This document shows positions 18,811-26,999 of a stretch of 64,000 nt of DNA, in pieces. A program made the position numbers and the translations under genes. Under the pieces are notes generated by a model. The model was not told the origin of the DNA, did not search any database, and saw only the letters and a list, made by a program, of their open reading frames with translations. This DNA is from Pseudomonas benzenivorans (GTDB lineage Bacteria > Pseudomonadota > Gammaproteobacteria > Pseudomonadales > Pseudomonadaceae): contig NZ_CP137892.1 in the NCBI RefSeq assembly GCF_033547155.1, positions 620,001 through 684,000 of the forward strand, in the 5' to 3' direction. How positions within the stretch are numbered: position 1 is the stretch's first letter; each line of letters opens with the position of its first letter.

Positions 18811-19827
18811 CTACTGGGCTTGCCAGGCGTACCAGCGTTGGGCGATGGCCTCGCCGTGCTTGCTCCAGTATTTGAAGTCCAGGGTCACCTGGCTGTCGCC
18901 GTGGGCGCTGGGCAGGCTGTCGGCCAGCACCTTGGGTACCCGGCTGGTACTGTCCAGGTTGACCGGCGCATAGCCGCTGAGCATGGCGAAGTCCGCCTGG
19001 GCCTGGGGGCTGCTGGCGAAGCCGAGGAAGCGCTTGGCCGCCTCGGCGTTCTTGGCGCCGCGGGGGATCACCAGGAAATCGCCGCTGACCAAATTCTGCT
19101 GCCAGCCGATGCCGATCGCCGTGCTGCTCTGCTGCAGGGCGTTGATCCGGCCGTTCCAGAACATGCCCAGGCTGGCCTCGCCGGAGGTCAGCAGACGCTG
19201 GGACTCCTCGCCGCTGTCCCACCAGAGGATCTCGGCCTTGATGCGCTCGAGCTTGGCGAAGGCGCGATCCAGGTCCAGCGGGTAGAGGCGCTCGGCGGCG
19301 ACGCCGTCGGCCAGCAGCGCCATCTCCAGCACGCCCGGGCTCGGCCATTTATACAGCGCGCGTTTGCCGGGGAAGTTGGCCGTGTCGAACAGCGCGGCCC
19401 AGCCCTGGGGAGGCGCCGCCAGATGCTCGGTGTTATAGCCGAGGACGAAGGAGAAGTAGAAGGAGCCCACGGCGTACAGGGTGACGAAGCGCGGGTCGAT
19501 CTGCGGCTGGGCGATCTGCTTGAAGTCCATGGGTTCGAGCAGGCCTTCGCGGCCGGCGCGCAGGGCGAAGTCGGGTTCGACGTCGACCACGTCCCAGGTC
19601 ACCTCGCCACTCTCGACCATGGCCTTGAAGGCGGCGTAGTCGGTGGGCCCGGCCTGCTTCACGGCGATGCCGGTGGCGCGGCTGAAGGGCTCGGCCCAGG
19701 CCTTCTGCTGGGCCGCCTGGGTCGAGCCGCCCCAGCTGACGAAGGTCAGGCTCTCCTGGGCCTGCGCGACTTGAACTGCCATCCACAAGGCGCCCAACAG
19801 GACGACCACCGGCCTTGCCAACCCCAT
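18811..19827 (-). CDS. Orphan PotD-type ABC substrate-binding protein
   Basis: 338 residues with a signal peptide (cleavage near VAQAQES). It resembles periplasmic proteins for polyamines and related cationic amines: SLTFVSWGGSTQAAQQKAW at the mature start, DVVDVEPDFALRAGREGLLE, GYAPVN near the C-terminus. No permease or ATPase gene is nearby, so uptake would need subunits encoded elsewhere. GGAG lies 7 nt before ATG 19827. A copy of the TGGTATACC operator family lies 65 nt upstream, tying it to the catabolic cluster that follows. Likely ligand is an amine or betaine; this is inference. Confidence 0.85.
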   Translation of the reverse strand: MGLARPVVVLLGALWMAVQVAQAQESLTFVSWGGSTQAAQQKAWAEPFSRATGIAVKQAGPTDYAAFKAMVESGEVTWDVVDVEPDFALRAGREGLLEPMDFKQIAQPQIDPRFVTLYAVGSFYFSFVLGYNTEHLAAPPQGWAALFDTANFPGKRALYKWPSPGVLEMALLADGVAAERLYPLDLDRAFAKLERIKAEILWWDSGEESQRLLTSGEASLGMFWNGRINALQQSSTAIGIGWQQNLVSGDFLVIPRGAKNAEAAKRFLGFASSPQAQADFAMLSGYAPVNLDSTSRVPKVLADSLPSAHGDSQVTLDFKYWSKHGEAIAQRWYAWQAQ

Positions 19828-19891
19828 AACCAAACTCCCTCGTCATGCTGTGCAGCCATCCCGGGATGGTGTGCGTTGTAATTATGGGATT

Positions 19892-19906
19892 CGGTATACC
19901 AGTATG
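19892..19906. promoter_or_regulatory. GntR operator-like site, copy 1 (divergent member)
   Basis: CGGTATACCAGTATG, related to the TGGTATACCATAATAC sites further on. The core GGTATACC is intact but the right arm differs. It lies 64 nt upstream of the binding-protein gene. Weakest of the six sites. Confidence 0.5.
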
Positions 19907-19992
19907 CCGGACTGCATGCCTAGACCGAGTGCACATTTATGCGATCTGGTTATTAGCATCCTGTCGCGGATGCGCATCCCCGCGGCCGAACG

Positions 19993-20021
19993 AAAAAAGC
20001 CGGATCATCGCTGATCCGGCT
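19993..20021 (-). terminator. Rho-independent terminator of the LLM monooxygenase gene
   Basis: On the minus strand a 10-bp perfect stem (AGCCGGATCA / TGATCCGGCT) with a 4-nt loop is followed by six T. It lies 23 nt after the stop of the LLM gene, a clear intrinsic terminator that isolates this gene from the binding-protein gene. Confidence 0.88.
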
Positions 20022-20044
20022 CTTCTGTACTGCTCAGCTGGGGC

Positions 20045-21088
20045 TCAGCGGAAGGCCGGCACCACGTGCTGGATGAACAGCGCCAGGGACTTCTTCTTTT
20101 CCTCGTGGGACAGGCCGTTGTCGGCCCAGAAGCTGAACTCGTCGACGCCCAGCTCCTGGTAATGGCGGATGCGCGCGATGATCTCCTCGGGGGTGCCGAT
20201 CATGGTGTTCTTGTGGATGTTCTCCAGCTCGAACTCTGGGCGCTCCTTGAACTTCTCCTCGGGGCTCGGCGCCAGCAGGCCGTTGACCGGGGTCTGCTTG
20301 TTGCCGAACCAGGCGTCGAAGGTGCGGTAGAAGCGCGAGATGGCCTGGGCGCCGACCCTCCAGCCTTCGCTGTCTTCTGGGCTGTGCACGTGGGTATGGC
20401 GCAGCACCATCAGTTGCGGGCGCGGCACCTCCGGGTTGTTGGCCAGGGCGGTCTCGAACTTGTTCATCAGGTCGACCACTTCCTCGTCGCCCTTCATCAG
20501 CGGGGTGACCATCACGTTGCAGCCGTGCTTCACCGCGAAGTTGTGCGAGTCGGGGTCGCGGGCGGCGATCCACACGGGCGGGCCAGGCTGCTGCACCGGC
20601 TTGGGCGAGGAGGTGGCGGTGGGGAACTTCCACAGCTCGCCGTCGTGGGCGTAGTCGCCCTGCCACAGGGCCTTGACCACCGGGACCATCTCGCGCAGGT
20701 GCTGGCCGCCGGAGGAGGCCGGCATGCCGCCGGCCATGCGGTCGAATTCGTACTGGTAGGCGCCGCGGGCCAGGCCCACTTCCATGCGCCCGTTGCTGAT
20801 CACGTCGAGCAGGGCGCATTCGCCGGCGACGCGGATGGGGTGCCAGAACGGCGCAATGATGGTGCCGGCGCCGAGGCGGATGGTCGTGGTCTTGCCCGCC
20901 AGGTAGGACAGCAGCGGCATGGGGCTCGGCGAGATGGTGTATTCCATCGCGTGGTGTTCGCCGATCCAGACGGTGCTGAAGCCGCCGGCCTCGGCCATCA
21001 GGGTCAGTTCGGTGAGATTCTCGAACAGTTGACGATGGCTGATCTGCTCGTCGTAGCGCTCCATGTGCACGAACAAAGAAAACTTCAT
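20045..21088 (-). CDS. LLM-class (bacterial luciferase-like) flavin-dependent monooxygenase, TgnB-like
   Basis: 347 residues, a complete luciferase-like TIM barrel: MKFSLFVHMERYDEQISHR at the start, WIGEHHAMEYTISPSP, LGAGTIIAPFWHPIRVAGE, SNGRMEVGLARGAYQYEFDR, and GTPEEIIARIRHYQELGVDE near the end. Such oxygenases use reduced FMN delivered by a separate reductase. The N-terminal motifs look to me like the oxygenase component of trigonelline monooxygenase (TgnB, Acinetobacter), which opens the pyridinium ring; this is recognition from memory, not a search. AGG lies 8 nt before ATG 21088. It has its own promoter region with a GntR operator and its own terminator, divergent from a chemoreceptor gene. 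Confidence 0.88.
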   Translation of the reverse strand: MKFSLFVHMERYDEQISHRQLFENLTELTLMAEAGGFSTVWIGEHHAMEYTISPSPMPLLSYLAGKTTTIRLGAGTIIAPFWHPIRVAGECALLDVISNGRMEVGLARGAYQYEFDRMAGGMPASSGGQHLREMVPVVKALWQGDYAHDGELWKFPTATSSPKPVQQPGPPVWIAARDPDSHNFAVKHGCNVMVTPLMKGDEEVVDLMNKFETALANNPEVPRPQLMVLRHTHVHSPEDSEGWRVGAQAISRFYRTFDAWFGNKQTPVNGLLAPSPEEKFKERPEFELENIHKNTMIGTPEEIIARIRHYQELGVDEFSFWADNGLSHEEKKKSLALFIQHVVPAFR

Positions 21089-21220
21089 GACGCTTACCTC
21101 GAACCTGGGTGTAGTCGGCCTCGACACGGGGTTGGCCGCGGGGGTTAAGAGCGCTGCGCGCTGCATCGATGTGAGCCTGCGGCGATGGCTGATACCCCAG
21201 CACAAGACGCCGCCTCTCGC

Positions 21221-21243
21221 GTATTATTGGTATACCATAATAC
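21221..21243. promoter_or_regulatory. GntR operator, copy 2, between LLM oxygenase and chemoreceptor
   Basis: GTATTATTGGTATACCATAATAC: a palindromic core TGGTATACCA (21228-21237) with GTATTA/TAATAC outer arms. The 17-mer TGGTATACCATAATACG is identical to copies 4 and 5. It lies in the divergent spacer, 57 nt before the chemoreceptor ATG and 132 nt before the LLM ATG, so one repressor could control both. The minus-strand arm reads TATTAT, a possible -10 element. Confidence 0.75.
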
Positions 21244-21300
21244 GTAATATCCGCAAAATCTTTCTGCCCACCGGATAGCCCCTCAGAACAAGGATAGAGG

Positions 21301-23247
21301 ATGAACATCAAGCAAAAACTCACCCTGGCCTTCGCGGTCATCGCCTGCGTACCGGTCATCCTGGTTGCCGTGTTGATCGTGCTCAACCTGCGCAGCGAGG
21401 CGCGCACGGGCTTTCTCGACAGCAGCGGCCGGGAGATTCGCCAGGTCGACAACGCCATGCAGCTGTTCTTCCAGGGCATCAGCCAGAACGTCGAGTTTCT
21501 CGCCGATCACCCGCGGCTCGCGGCCATCGACGGCGGGCTGAAGAGCTATGTCGCGGCGGATGCCGCCGCCACGCCCATGGGCGCGCAGGACCGGCGCCTG
21601 TTCGAGCTGTTCGCCGGCCTGGCCGCCAGCCATCCGGCCTATGCCTACCTGTCGCTGGGCACCCAGGAGGGCGGTTACGTGTTCTGGCCCGGCGATCCCA
21701 AGCTCAGCGGCTACGACCCGCGCAGCCGACCCTGGTACCGGCGGGCCATGGCCCAGCCCGGCCAGACCCAGCGTACCGAGGCCTACTACTGGGCCGCCGA
21801 CGACGTGGTGCTGGTCAGCACCGTGCGCAGCTTCGCCAATCGCCTGGGCAACCCGGGCGGGGTGGTGAATATCGACGTGTCGCTGCAGCAGCTGACCGAC
21901 ATCGTCAAGCAGATCAAGCTGGGCGACAGCGGTTACCTGATGCTCATGGAGCGCGACGGCACGGTGCTGGTCGACCCCAGCGAGCCGGCGCACAACTTCA
22001 AGCCGTTGCGCGAACTGGGTGAGGCCTATGCCCGGCTCGGCAGTGCCGATCGGGGCCTGGTGGAGGTCGAGCTGGACGGCGAGCGCTACATGGCCCATGT
22101 CTGGCCCTCCGCGCAGCTGGGCTGGCGCTTCGTCGGCCTGGTGCGCGAGAGCGAGGTGATGAGCGGCGCGACCCGCCTGACCTGGGGCATCGCCCTGATC
22201 GCGGTGCTGCTGGCGCTGCTGTTCGCCGGCGTCGGTGCCTGGTTCGCCGGCCTGCTGGTACGGCCGATCCGCGCGGTGACCGGCAGTCTGGAGAGCATCG
22301 CCCAGGGCGAGGGCGACCTGACCGGCAGCCTGACGGTGCGCGGCCGCGACGAAACCGCGCAACTGGCCGGCTGGTTCAACCAGTTTCTCGGCGCCATCCG
22401 CCAGCTGATCCAGCGCATCGGCCAGGCGGCGGTGCAGATCCACCGCGCCTCCGGCAGCTCCAGCAGCCTGGCCGCGGAGATGGCCGAGGCCGCCGGGCGC
22501 CAGCGCGAGGCGGTGGACATGGTCTCCACCGCCTTCCACGAGATGGTCATGACCGCCAACGAGGTGGCGCGCTCCTGCAGCCAGGCCGCCGAGTCCGCCG
22601 AGAACGGCCAGCGCCAGGCCCACGACGGCCAGCGCCAGATCGATGCGGCGGTCGGCAGCGTCAACCAGCTCAGTCGGGAGATCGAGCAGTCCGCCGACGC
22701 CATGCTGCAGCTGGAGCAGGACAGCAGCGACATCCAGTCGATTCTCGGCACCATCCGCTCGATCGCCGAACAGACCAACCTGCTGGCCCTCAACGCGGCC
22801 ATCGAGGCGGCCCGGGCCGGCGAGCAGGGGCGCGGCTTCGCGGTGGTCGCCGACGAGGTGCGCGCCCTGGCCAAGCGCACCGCCGATACCACCGGCGAGA
22901 TCGACGACCTGCTCGGCAAGCTGGCCCAGCGCACCCAGCAGATGGGCGTGCAGATGCGCGGCAGCCTGACGGTATCCCAGCAGAGCGTCGGCTCGATCAA
23001 TGCGGCGAGCGCCAGTTTCGAGCAGATCCGCGAATCGGTGGACGTGATTCGCGACATGAACAGCCAGATCGCCACCGCCGCCGAGGAGCAGCATCAGGTG
23101 GCCGAGGACATCAACCGGCACATCAGCCAGATCCACGGCGATGCGCAGCTGGTGGCCGAGCTGGCCGGCTCCACCCGCGATGACGCGCAGCGGCTCACCG
23201 GTCTGTCCGACGAGCTCAACGCCCTGGTCCGGCGTTTTCGCACTTGA
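21301..23247 (+). CDS. Methyl-accepting chemotaxis protein inside the catabolic cluster
   Basis: 648 residues: TM1 ~8-30, a periplasmic dCache domain ([13 protein letters not shown] motif and VVNIDVSL), TM2 ~292-318, HAMP, then signalling helices with [18 protein letters not shown] (~488). GATAGAGG directly precedes the ATG. It is divergent from the LLM monooxygenase gene and shares an operator region with it, so the receptor probably senses the pathway substrate or a product and is made only when the pathway is induced. It is similar in layout to the receptor at 7753 but clearly different in its ligand domain. Confidence 0.92.
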   Translation: MNIKQKLTLAFAVIACVPVILVAVLIVLNLRSEARTGFLDSSGREIRQVDNAMQLFFQGISQNVEFLADHPRLAAIDGGLKSYVAADAAATPMGAQDRRLFELFAGLAASHPAYAYLSLGTQEGGYVFWPGDPKLSGYDPRSRPWYRRAMAQPGQTQRTEAYYWAADDVVLVSTVRSFANRLGNPGGVVNIDVSLQQLTDIVKQIKLGDSGYLMLMERDGTVLVDPSEPAHNFKPLRELGEAYARLGSADRGLVEVELDGERYMAHVWPSAQLGWRFVGLVRESEVMSGATRLTWGIALIAVLLALLFAGVGAWFAGLLVRPIRAVTGSLESIAQGEGDLTGSLTVRGRDETAQLAGWFNQFLGAIRQLIQRIGQAAVQIHRASGSSSSLAAEMAEAAGRQREAVDMVSTAFHEMVMTANEVARSCSQAAESAENGQRQAHDGQRQIDAAVGSVNQLSREIEQSADAMLQLEQDSSDIQSILGTIRSIAEQTNLLALNAAIEAARAGEQGRGFAVVADEVRALAKRTADTTGEIDDLLGKLAQRTQQMGVQMRGSLTVSQQSVGSINAASASFEQIRESVDVIRDMNSQIATAAEEQHQVAEDINRHISQIHGDAQLVAELAGSTRDDAQRLTGLSDELNALVRRFRT

Positions 23248-23346
23248 GCGGGGGCGCCCCGTTCCCGGCATGGGTGCCGGGAGCGAGGCGATCGGAGGAT
23301 GGGGGCAGAGGTCGCCGTGGCGGCGACCGGAGGGCGTCGCGGGGCG

Positions 23347-23832
23347 TCAGGCGAAGGCTTGCAGGGCGCCCATCTTGCCGCGGCAGTAGACCATCGGGAT
23401 CACCTCCTGCTGCGGCACTATGAGGTTCTTCACCGCGCCGACCAGGATGGCGTGGTCGCCGCCCTCGTATTCGCGCCACAGCTCGCACTCGATGATCGCC
23501 GTGGCCTTGCTCAGGATGGGGTTGCCCAGCTCGCTGAGGGTCCACTCGATGCCCTGGGCCTTGTCGCTGCCCTTGCGGGCGAAGGCATAGGCTTCGCCCT
23601 GCTGCTCGGCCGACAGCAGGTGGATGGCGAAGCGCTTGCGCTTGATCAGCGCCGGGTAGGAGTCGGAGCTGTAGTTGGGGCAGAACAGCACCAGGGCCGG
23701 GTCCATCGACAGGGAGCTGAAGGCGCTGGCGGTCATGCCGACCAGCCCGCCGTTATCGTCCAGGGTGGTGATCACGGTGACGCCAGAGGGGAAGGAACCC
23801 ATGACTTGTTTGTAGGCACTTGCATCGATCAT
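23347..23832 (-). CDS. Flavin reductase-like protein 1 (TgnA-like)
   Basis: 161 residues of the HpaC/FMN-binding split-barrel family: MGSFPSGVTVITTLDDNGGL at the start, GMTASAFSSLSMDPALVLFC for flavin binding, and ECELWREYEGGDHAILVGAV. It reduces FMN with NAD(P)H and hands it to a monooxygenase partner. GGAGG lies 8 nt before ATG 23832. It aligns without gaps with the second copy at 28942 (121 of 161 residues identical by hand count). It lies downstream of its own operator (copy 3) and is transcribed toward the chemoreceptor gene. Confidence 0.9.
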   Translation of the reverse strand: MIDASAYKQVMGSFPSGVTVITTLDDNGGLVGMTASAFSSLSMDPALVLFCPNYSSDSYPALIKRKRFAIHLLSAEQQGEAYAFARKGSDKAQGIEWTLSELGNPILSKATAIIECELWREYEGGDHAILVGAVKNLIVPQQEVIPMVYCRGKMGALQAFA

Positions 23833-23920
23833 CTGGGAGACCTCCGGAGACATGCTGCACCCGGCAGCGCAGGGGAAGGAGTCGGGGGTCGCCACCAGGC
23901 GGGTGGCGCGTTGTGTCTGA

Positions 23921-23936
23921 TGGTATACCGTAATAC
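23921..23936. promoter_or_regulatory. GntR operator, copy 3, before flavin reductase 1
   Basis: TGGTATACCGTAATAC, one mismatch to the 16-base consensus. It lies 88 nt upstream of the flavin reductase ATG. Confidence 0.7.
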
Positions 23937-23957
23937 TGGCTATGCAAGCGCTTTAGT

Positions 23958-23984
23958 CGCCTGTCGGCGATCCGCCGACAGGCG
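23958..23984 (-). terminator. Stem-loop after the RibB gene
   Basis: A perfect 12-bp inverted repeat (CGCCTGTCGGCG / CGCCGACAGGCG) with a 3-nt loop lies 73 nt after the RibB stop. No T-run. It probably separates RibB transcription from the next operator and flavin reductase gene. Confidence 0.6.
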
Positions 23985-24057
23985 TAGCGGCCACCCTGTC
24001 CCGGCGTGCGCGCTGTCGGCCGGCGGGCGGCCCATGCCGAGGGCCGCCTGACGGCGC

Positions 24058-25167
24058 TTAGGCGCCGAAGGTCAGGGTTTCCACCACTTCCAGGTCGTAG
24101 CCGGTGAGGCCGGCGTACTTCAGCGGGGCGCCGAGGTGGCGCAGCTTGCCGACGCCGATGTCCTGGAGGATCTGCGCGCCGGTGCCGACCTCGGAGTAGA
24201 TGCGCGACTGCGAGCGGTTGAACTGCTGGCGCGGCTGGGTCAGTTGCGGCACCCGCTCCAGCAGGGCCTGGGACGACTCGTTGTTGGCCAGCACCACCAC
24301 CACGCCGCGACCTTCCTCGGCGACCTTCTGCAGCGCCGCCCACAGCGTCCAGTTCTGCGGTCCGGTGTATTCGGCGCCGACCAGGTCGCGCAGCGGGTCG
24401 ATCACGTGCACCCGCACCAGAGTGGGGACGTCGCGCTCGATCTCGCCCATGACCATGGCCATGTGCACGCCGCCTTCGATGCGGTCCTCGTAGGTGATCA
24501 GGCGGAAGTCGCCGTGCACGGTGGGCAGCTCGCGCTCGCCGATGCGGGTCACGGTGTGCTCGGTGCTCAGGCGGTAGTGGATCAGGTCGGCGATGGTGCC
24601 GATCTTGATGCCGTGCTGGGCGGCGAATCTTTCCAGATCGGGGCGGCGGGCCATGCTGCCGTCCTCGTTCATCACCTCGACTATGACCGACGCCGGGCTG
24701 AAGCCGGCCAGGCGCGCCAGGTCGCAGCCGGCCTCGGTGTGCCCGGCGCGGTTGAGCACGCCGCCGTCGCGGGCGCGCAACGGGAAGATGTGCCCGGGCT
24801 GCACCAGGTCCTCGGCCTTGGCGTCCGGCGCCACGGCGGCCAGCACGGTGCGCGCGCGGTCGGCGGCGGAGATGCCGGTGGTCACCCCGCTGGCGGCCTC
24901 GATGGAGATGGTGAAGGCGGTGGAGAAGGCGCTGCTGTTGCTCGGTACCATCTGCTCCAGTCCCAGGCGCTGGCAGTGCGCGTCGGTCAGGGTCAGGCAG
25001 ATCAGGCCGCGGGCCTCGCGGGCCATGAAGTTGATCGCCGCCGGCGTGCAGCGTTCCGCCGCCAGCAGCAGGTCGCCCTCGTTCTCGCGGTCTTCGTCGT
25101 CGACCAGCAGGACCATCTTGCCCTGGCGGTAGTCCTCGATGATTTCTTCGATGCTGTTGAATGCCAT
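24058..25167 (-). CDS. ribB: 3,4-dihydroxy-2-butanone-4-phosphate synthase with degenerate GTP cyclohydrolase II-like domain
   Basis: 369 residues. The N-terminal ~205 residues are a complete DHBP synthase: [16 protein letters not shown] (metal/substrate acids), [32 protein letters not shown]. It makes the 4-carbon unit of riboflavin from ribulose 5-phosphate. The C-terminal ~160 residues resemble RibA, but where GTP cyclohydrolase II has its zinc cysteines and GDVFGSxRCDC loop this protein reads [19 protein letters not shown], so that activity is lost, as in other pseudomonad RibB proteins. Its place inside a flavin-monooxygenase cluster, behind a GntR operator, suggests an extra copy that raises FMN supply on demand. 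Confidence 0.88.
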   Translation of the reverse strand: MAFNSIEEIIEDYRQGKMVLLVDDEDRENEGDLLLAAERCTPAAINFMAREARGLICLTLTDAHCQRLGLEQMVPSNSSAFSTAFTISIEAASGVTTGISAADRARTVLAAVAPDAKAEDLVQPGHIFPLRARDGGVLNRAGHTEAGCDLARLAGFSPASVIVEVMNEDGSMARRPDLERFAAQHGIKIGTIADLIHYRLSTEHTVTRIGERELPTVHGDFRLITYEDRIEGGVHMAMVMGEIERDVPTLVRVHVIDPLRDLVGAEYTGPQNWTLWAALQKVAEEGRGVVVVLANNESSQALLERVPQLTQPRQQFNRSQSRIYSEVGTGAQILQDIGVGKLRHLGAPLKYAGLTGYDLEVVETLTFGA

Positions 25168-25214
25168 GCCAGTGCTCTCGGGGTTGCGATGGATGAGGAT
25201 GTGCGGCAGGCTTT

Positions 25215-25231
25215 ATGGTATACCATAATAC
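25215..25231. promoter_or_regulatory. GntR operator, copy 4, between ribB and DUF1330 gene
   Basis: ATGGTATACCATAATAC, followed by CG, with the full consensus 17-mer. It lies in a 91-nt divergent spacer, 47 nt from the RibB ATG and 27 nt from the DUF1330 ATG. The spacer is too short to hold an FMN riboswitch. Confidence 0.75.
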
Positions 25232-25258
25232 GCACAAGTGACGAATAGCGGAGGCAGG

Positions 25259-25552
25259 ATGAAGGCTTACTGGATCGCCCATGTCGAGGTGACGGACCCC
25301 GAGCAGTACGGCGAATACACCCGGCGGGCGCCGGCGGCGTTCGCCAAGTACGGCGGCACCTTTCTCGCCCGCGGCGGCCGCGCCCAGGCGCTGGAGGGGC
25401 GGGCGACGCCGCCGCGCAACGTGGTCATCGAGTTCGACTCCTACGAGCAGGCGTTGGCCTGCTACAACTCGGCGGAGTACCAGGAGGCCTGCGGCCACCG
25501 CCAGGGTGCGGCGGTCGCCGAGGTGATCATAGTCGAAGGCTGCGCGCCCTGA
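25259..25552 (+). CDS. DUF1330 small protein (dimeric alpha-beta barrel)
   Basis: 97 residues of the DUF1330 family: MKAYWIAHVEVTDPEQYGEY at the start, AKYGGTFLARGGR in the middle and VVIEFDSYEQALACYNSAEY before the end. The fold is the ferredoxin-like dimeric barrel also used by small monooxygenases and isomerases. GGAGG lies 4 nt before ATG 25259. It is divergent from ribB and shares its operator. Role in the pathway unknown; handling of a reactive ring-opened intermediate is possible. Confidence 0.85.
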   Translation: MKAYWIAHVEVTDPEQYGEYTRRAPAAFAKYGGTFLARGGRAQALEGRATPPRNVVIEFDSYEQALACYNSAEYQEACGHRQGAAVAEVIIVEGCAP

Positions 25553-25563
25553 GGGCGCTGGGT

Positions 25564-25581
25564 CCGGCCCGCGAGGGCCGG
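25564..25581. terminator. Stem-loop between converging DUF1330 and NUDIX genes
   Basis: A perfect 7-bp GC stem (CCGGCCC / GGGCCGG) with loop GCGA lies 11 nt after the DUF1330 stop and 5 nt after the NUDIX stop on the other strand. Probably bidirectional; no T-run. Confidence 0.5.
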
Positions 25582-25586
25582 CGGCC

Positions 25587-26150
25587 TCAGCGGATAAAGT
25601 GCACCTTGCCGCTGTCGTCGTTGCCGATGTAGATGCCGTAGACCCCGGCCTGGCGCTCCTCGATGTAACGCTCGAGGATCTGCCGGATGGCCGGGTAGTA
25701 GATGCTTTCCCAGGGAATTTCCTCGGGGGCGAAGAAGCGGTAGTCGAGGGTCTCCGGACCGAAGCTGCCGGTCACTTCCACCACCACGGCGCGGAAGATG
25801 ATGTACACCTCGCTGATCTTCGGCACGCTGAAGATCGAATAGGGCGAGACGATGTCCGCGCGCACCCCGGTCTCCTCCCACACCTCGCGCAGGGCCGCCT
25901 GCTCGGTGGTCTCGCCACCTTCCATGAAGCCCGCCGGCAGGGTCCAGGTACCGGGGCGCGGGGCGATGGCGCGCTGGCACAGCAGGTACTTGCCGTCCTG
26001 TTCGATGATGCAGCCGGCGATGATCTTCGGGTTTTCGTAGTGGATGTAGGCGCAGTCCGCGCACATCAGCCGTTCATGGCTGTCGCCGGGCGGTACCCGG
26101 CGGCTCAGGCGGTCGGCGCCACACTGGGGGCAGAAGCGCGGGGCGGGCAC
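25587..26150 (-). CDS. NUDIX hydrolase with N-terminal zinc ribbon
   Basis: 187 residues from a GTG start at 26150. The zinc ribbon CPQC...CADC precedes a NUDIX domain with the box GFMEGGETTEQAALREVWEE (GX5EX7REUXEE). This architecture is close to NudC-type NADH/FAD/ADP-ribose pyrophosphatases. GTG is chosen because it is 4 nt after the stop of the upstream GntR gene and keeps the first zinc pair; the only later ATG would cut the ribbon in half. It is coupled to the regulator gene. In this setting hydrolysis of FAD to FMN, or clearing of damaged nucleotide cofactor, is conceivable but unproven. Confidence 0.85.
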   Translation of the reverse strand: MPAPRFCPQCGADRLSRRVPPGDSHERLMCADCAYIHYENPKIIAGCIIEQDGKYLLCQRAIAPRPGTWTLPAGFMEGGETTEQAALREVWEETGVRADIVSPYSIFSVPKISEVYIIFRAVVVEVTGSFGPETLDYRFFAPEEIPWESIYYPAIRQILERYIEERQAGVYGIYIGNDDSGKVHFIR

Positions 26151-26154
26151 GGCC

Positions 26155-26907
26155 TCAGCGTCCGATGCGCGGGTCTTTGAGGGCGATCGGCGTGGCGATC
26201 TCGCGGGGCGTGCCGGCGTCGTCCTGCTTGGACCTGAGGTAGTCCAGGGCCACCTTGGCGGCGGCGCGCACATGGTCCACCGAAGCCTGGTGGGCGGCCA
26301 GCGGGTCGCCGCTCTTGATCGCCGCGACGATGCGCTCCATCTCCTGGTTGCTGCTGCCGCGGCGGTTGGCCTGGGACACCGAGGTGGCGCGCAGGTAGCT
26401 GATGCGCGCCTGCAGCTGGCGCAGCTGGGTGGCGGCGATGTGGTTGCCGGAGCCTTCCAGCAGCACGTCGTAGAAGCCCTGCACCGAGTCGAGCACCTGC
26501 TGCAGCTCGCCCTCCTCGAGCACCCGACGGTTGTCCTCCAGGGCGCGCTCCAGGGCGCGGATGTCCTTGGCCTTGGCGTTGAGGGTGAACAGCTGGACGA
26601 TCAGGCCCTCGAGCACGCAGCGTAGCTCGTAGATGTCGCGGGCGTCCTCCAGGGTGATGATGGCCACCCGCGGGCCGCGGGCGTCGGCGAACTCCACCAG
26701 GCCCTCGGACTCCAGGTGGCGCAGGGCCTCGCGCACCGAGGTGCGGCTGACCCCGAGGCGGTCGCACAGGTCGCGCTCGACCAGGCGGTCGCCGGGCAGC
26801 AGCTGGAAGTTCATGATGGCGCTGCGCAGCTTATCCAGCACGATCTCGCGCAGGGTAACGGGGTTGCGATTGACCTTGAAGCTATCGTCGAGGGGCAGGC
26901 GTTTCAT
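26155..26907 (-). CDS. GntR-family regulator (FCD/FadR subfamily) of the catabolic cluster
   Basis: 250 residues. The N-terminal winged helix (~18-85) contains LPGDRLVERDLCDRLGVSR, TSVREALRHLESEGLVEF and a wing (DARGPRVAIIT). The C-terminal ~150-residue FCD domain is all helical and binds the effector. FadR-subfamily regulators usually repress until a ligand binds, and recognise short palindromes of the TGGTNNNACCA kind, which fits the TGGTATACCA sites around it. GGA lies 4 nt before ATG 26907. Its own promoter shows no such site, so it may not be autoregulated. The downstream NUDIX gene is coupled to it. Confidence 0.92.
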   Translation of the reverse strand: MKRLPLDDSFKVNRNPVTLREIVLDKLRSAIMNFQLLPGDRLVERDLCDRLGVSRTSVREALRHLESEGLVEFADARGPRVAIITLEDARDIYELRCVLEGLIVQLFTLNAKAKDIRALERALEDNRRVLEEGELQQVLDSVQGFYDVLLEGSGNHIAATQLRQLQARISYLRATSVSQANRRGSSNQEMERIVAAIKSGDPLAAHQASVDHVRAAAKVALDYLRSKQDDAGTPREIATPIALKDPRIGR

Positions 26908-26935
26908 GGATTCCGCTCTGGTTGAGACTGTCCGT

Positions 26936-26975
26936 AAAAAAGCAAAAAGCACCCAGATCCTGGATCGAGGGTGCT
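26936..26975 (-). terminator. Rho-independent terminator before the GntR gene
   Basis: On the minus strand a bulged stem (AGCACCC / GGGTGCT, with inner GATCC/GGATC) is followed by T5 and then T6. It lies 25 nt after the stop of the carboxymuconolactone-decarboxylase-like gene and ends that operon. Confidence 0.85.
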
Positions 26976-26999
26976 CGGGATGCTTCCTTCAGCCAGTTG

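Noticed and set aside
20045..21088. LLM protein as an alkanesulfonate monooxygenase (SsuD)
   Set aside because: No ssu transporter genes, and the neighbours (SSADH, amide-type hydrolase, BCCT) fit ring cleavage of a betaine better; not excluded without a search.
25168..25258. FMN riboswitch in front of ribB
   Set aside because: The 91-nt spacer is too short and shows no RFN consensus; a GntR operator is there instead.
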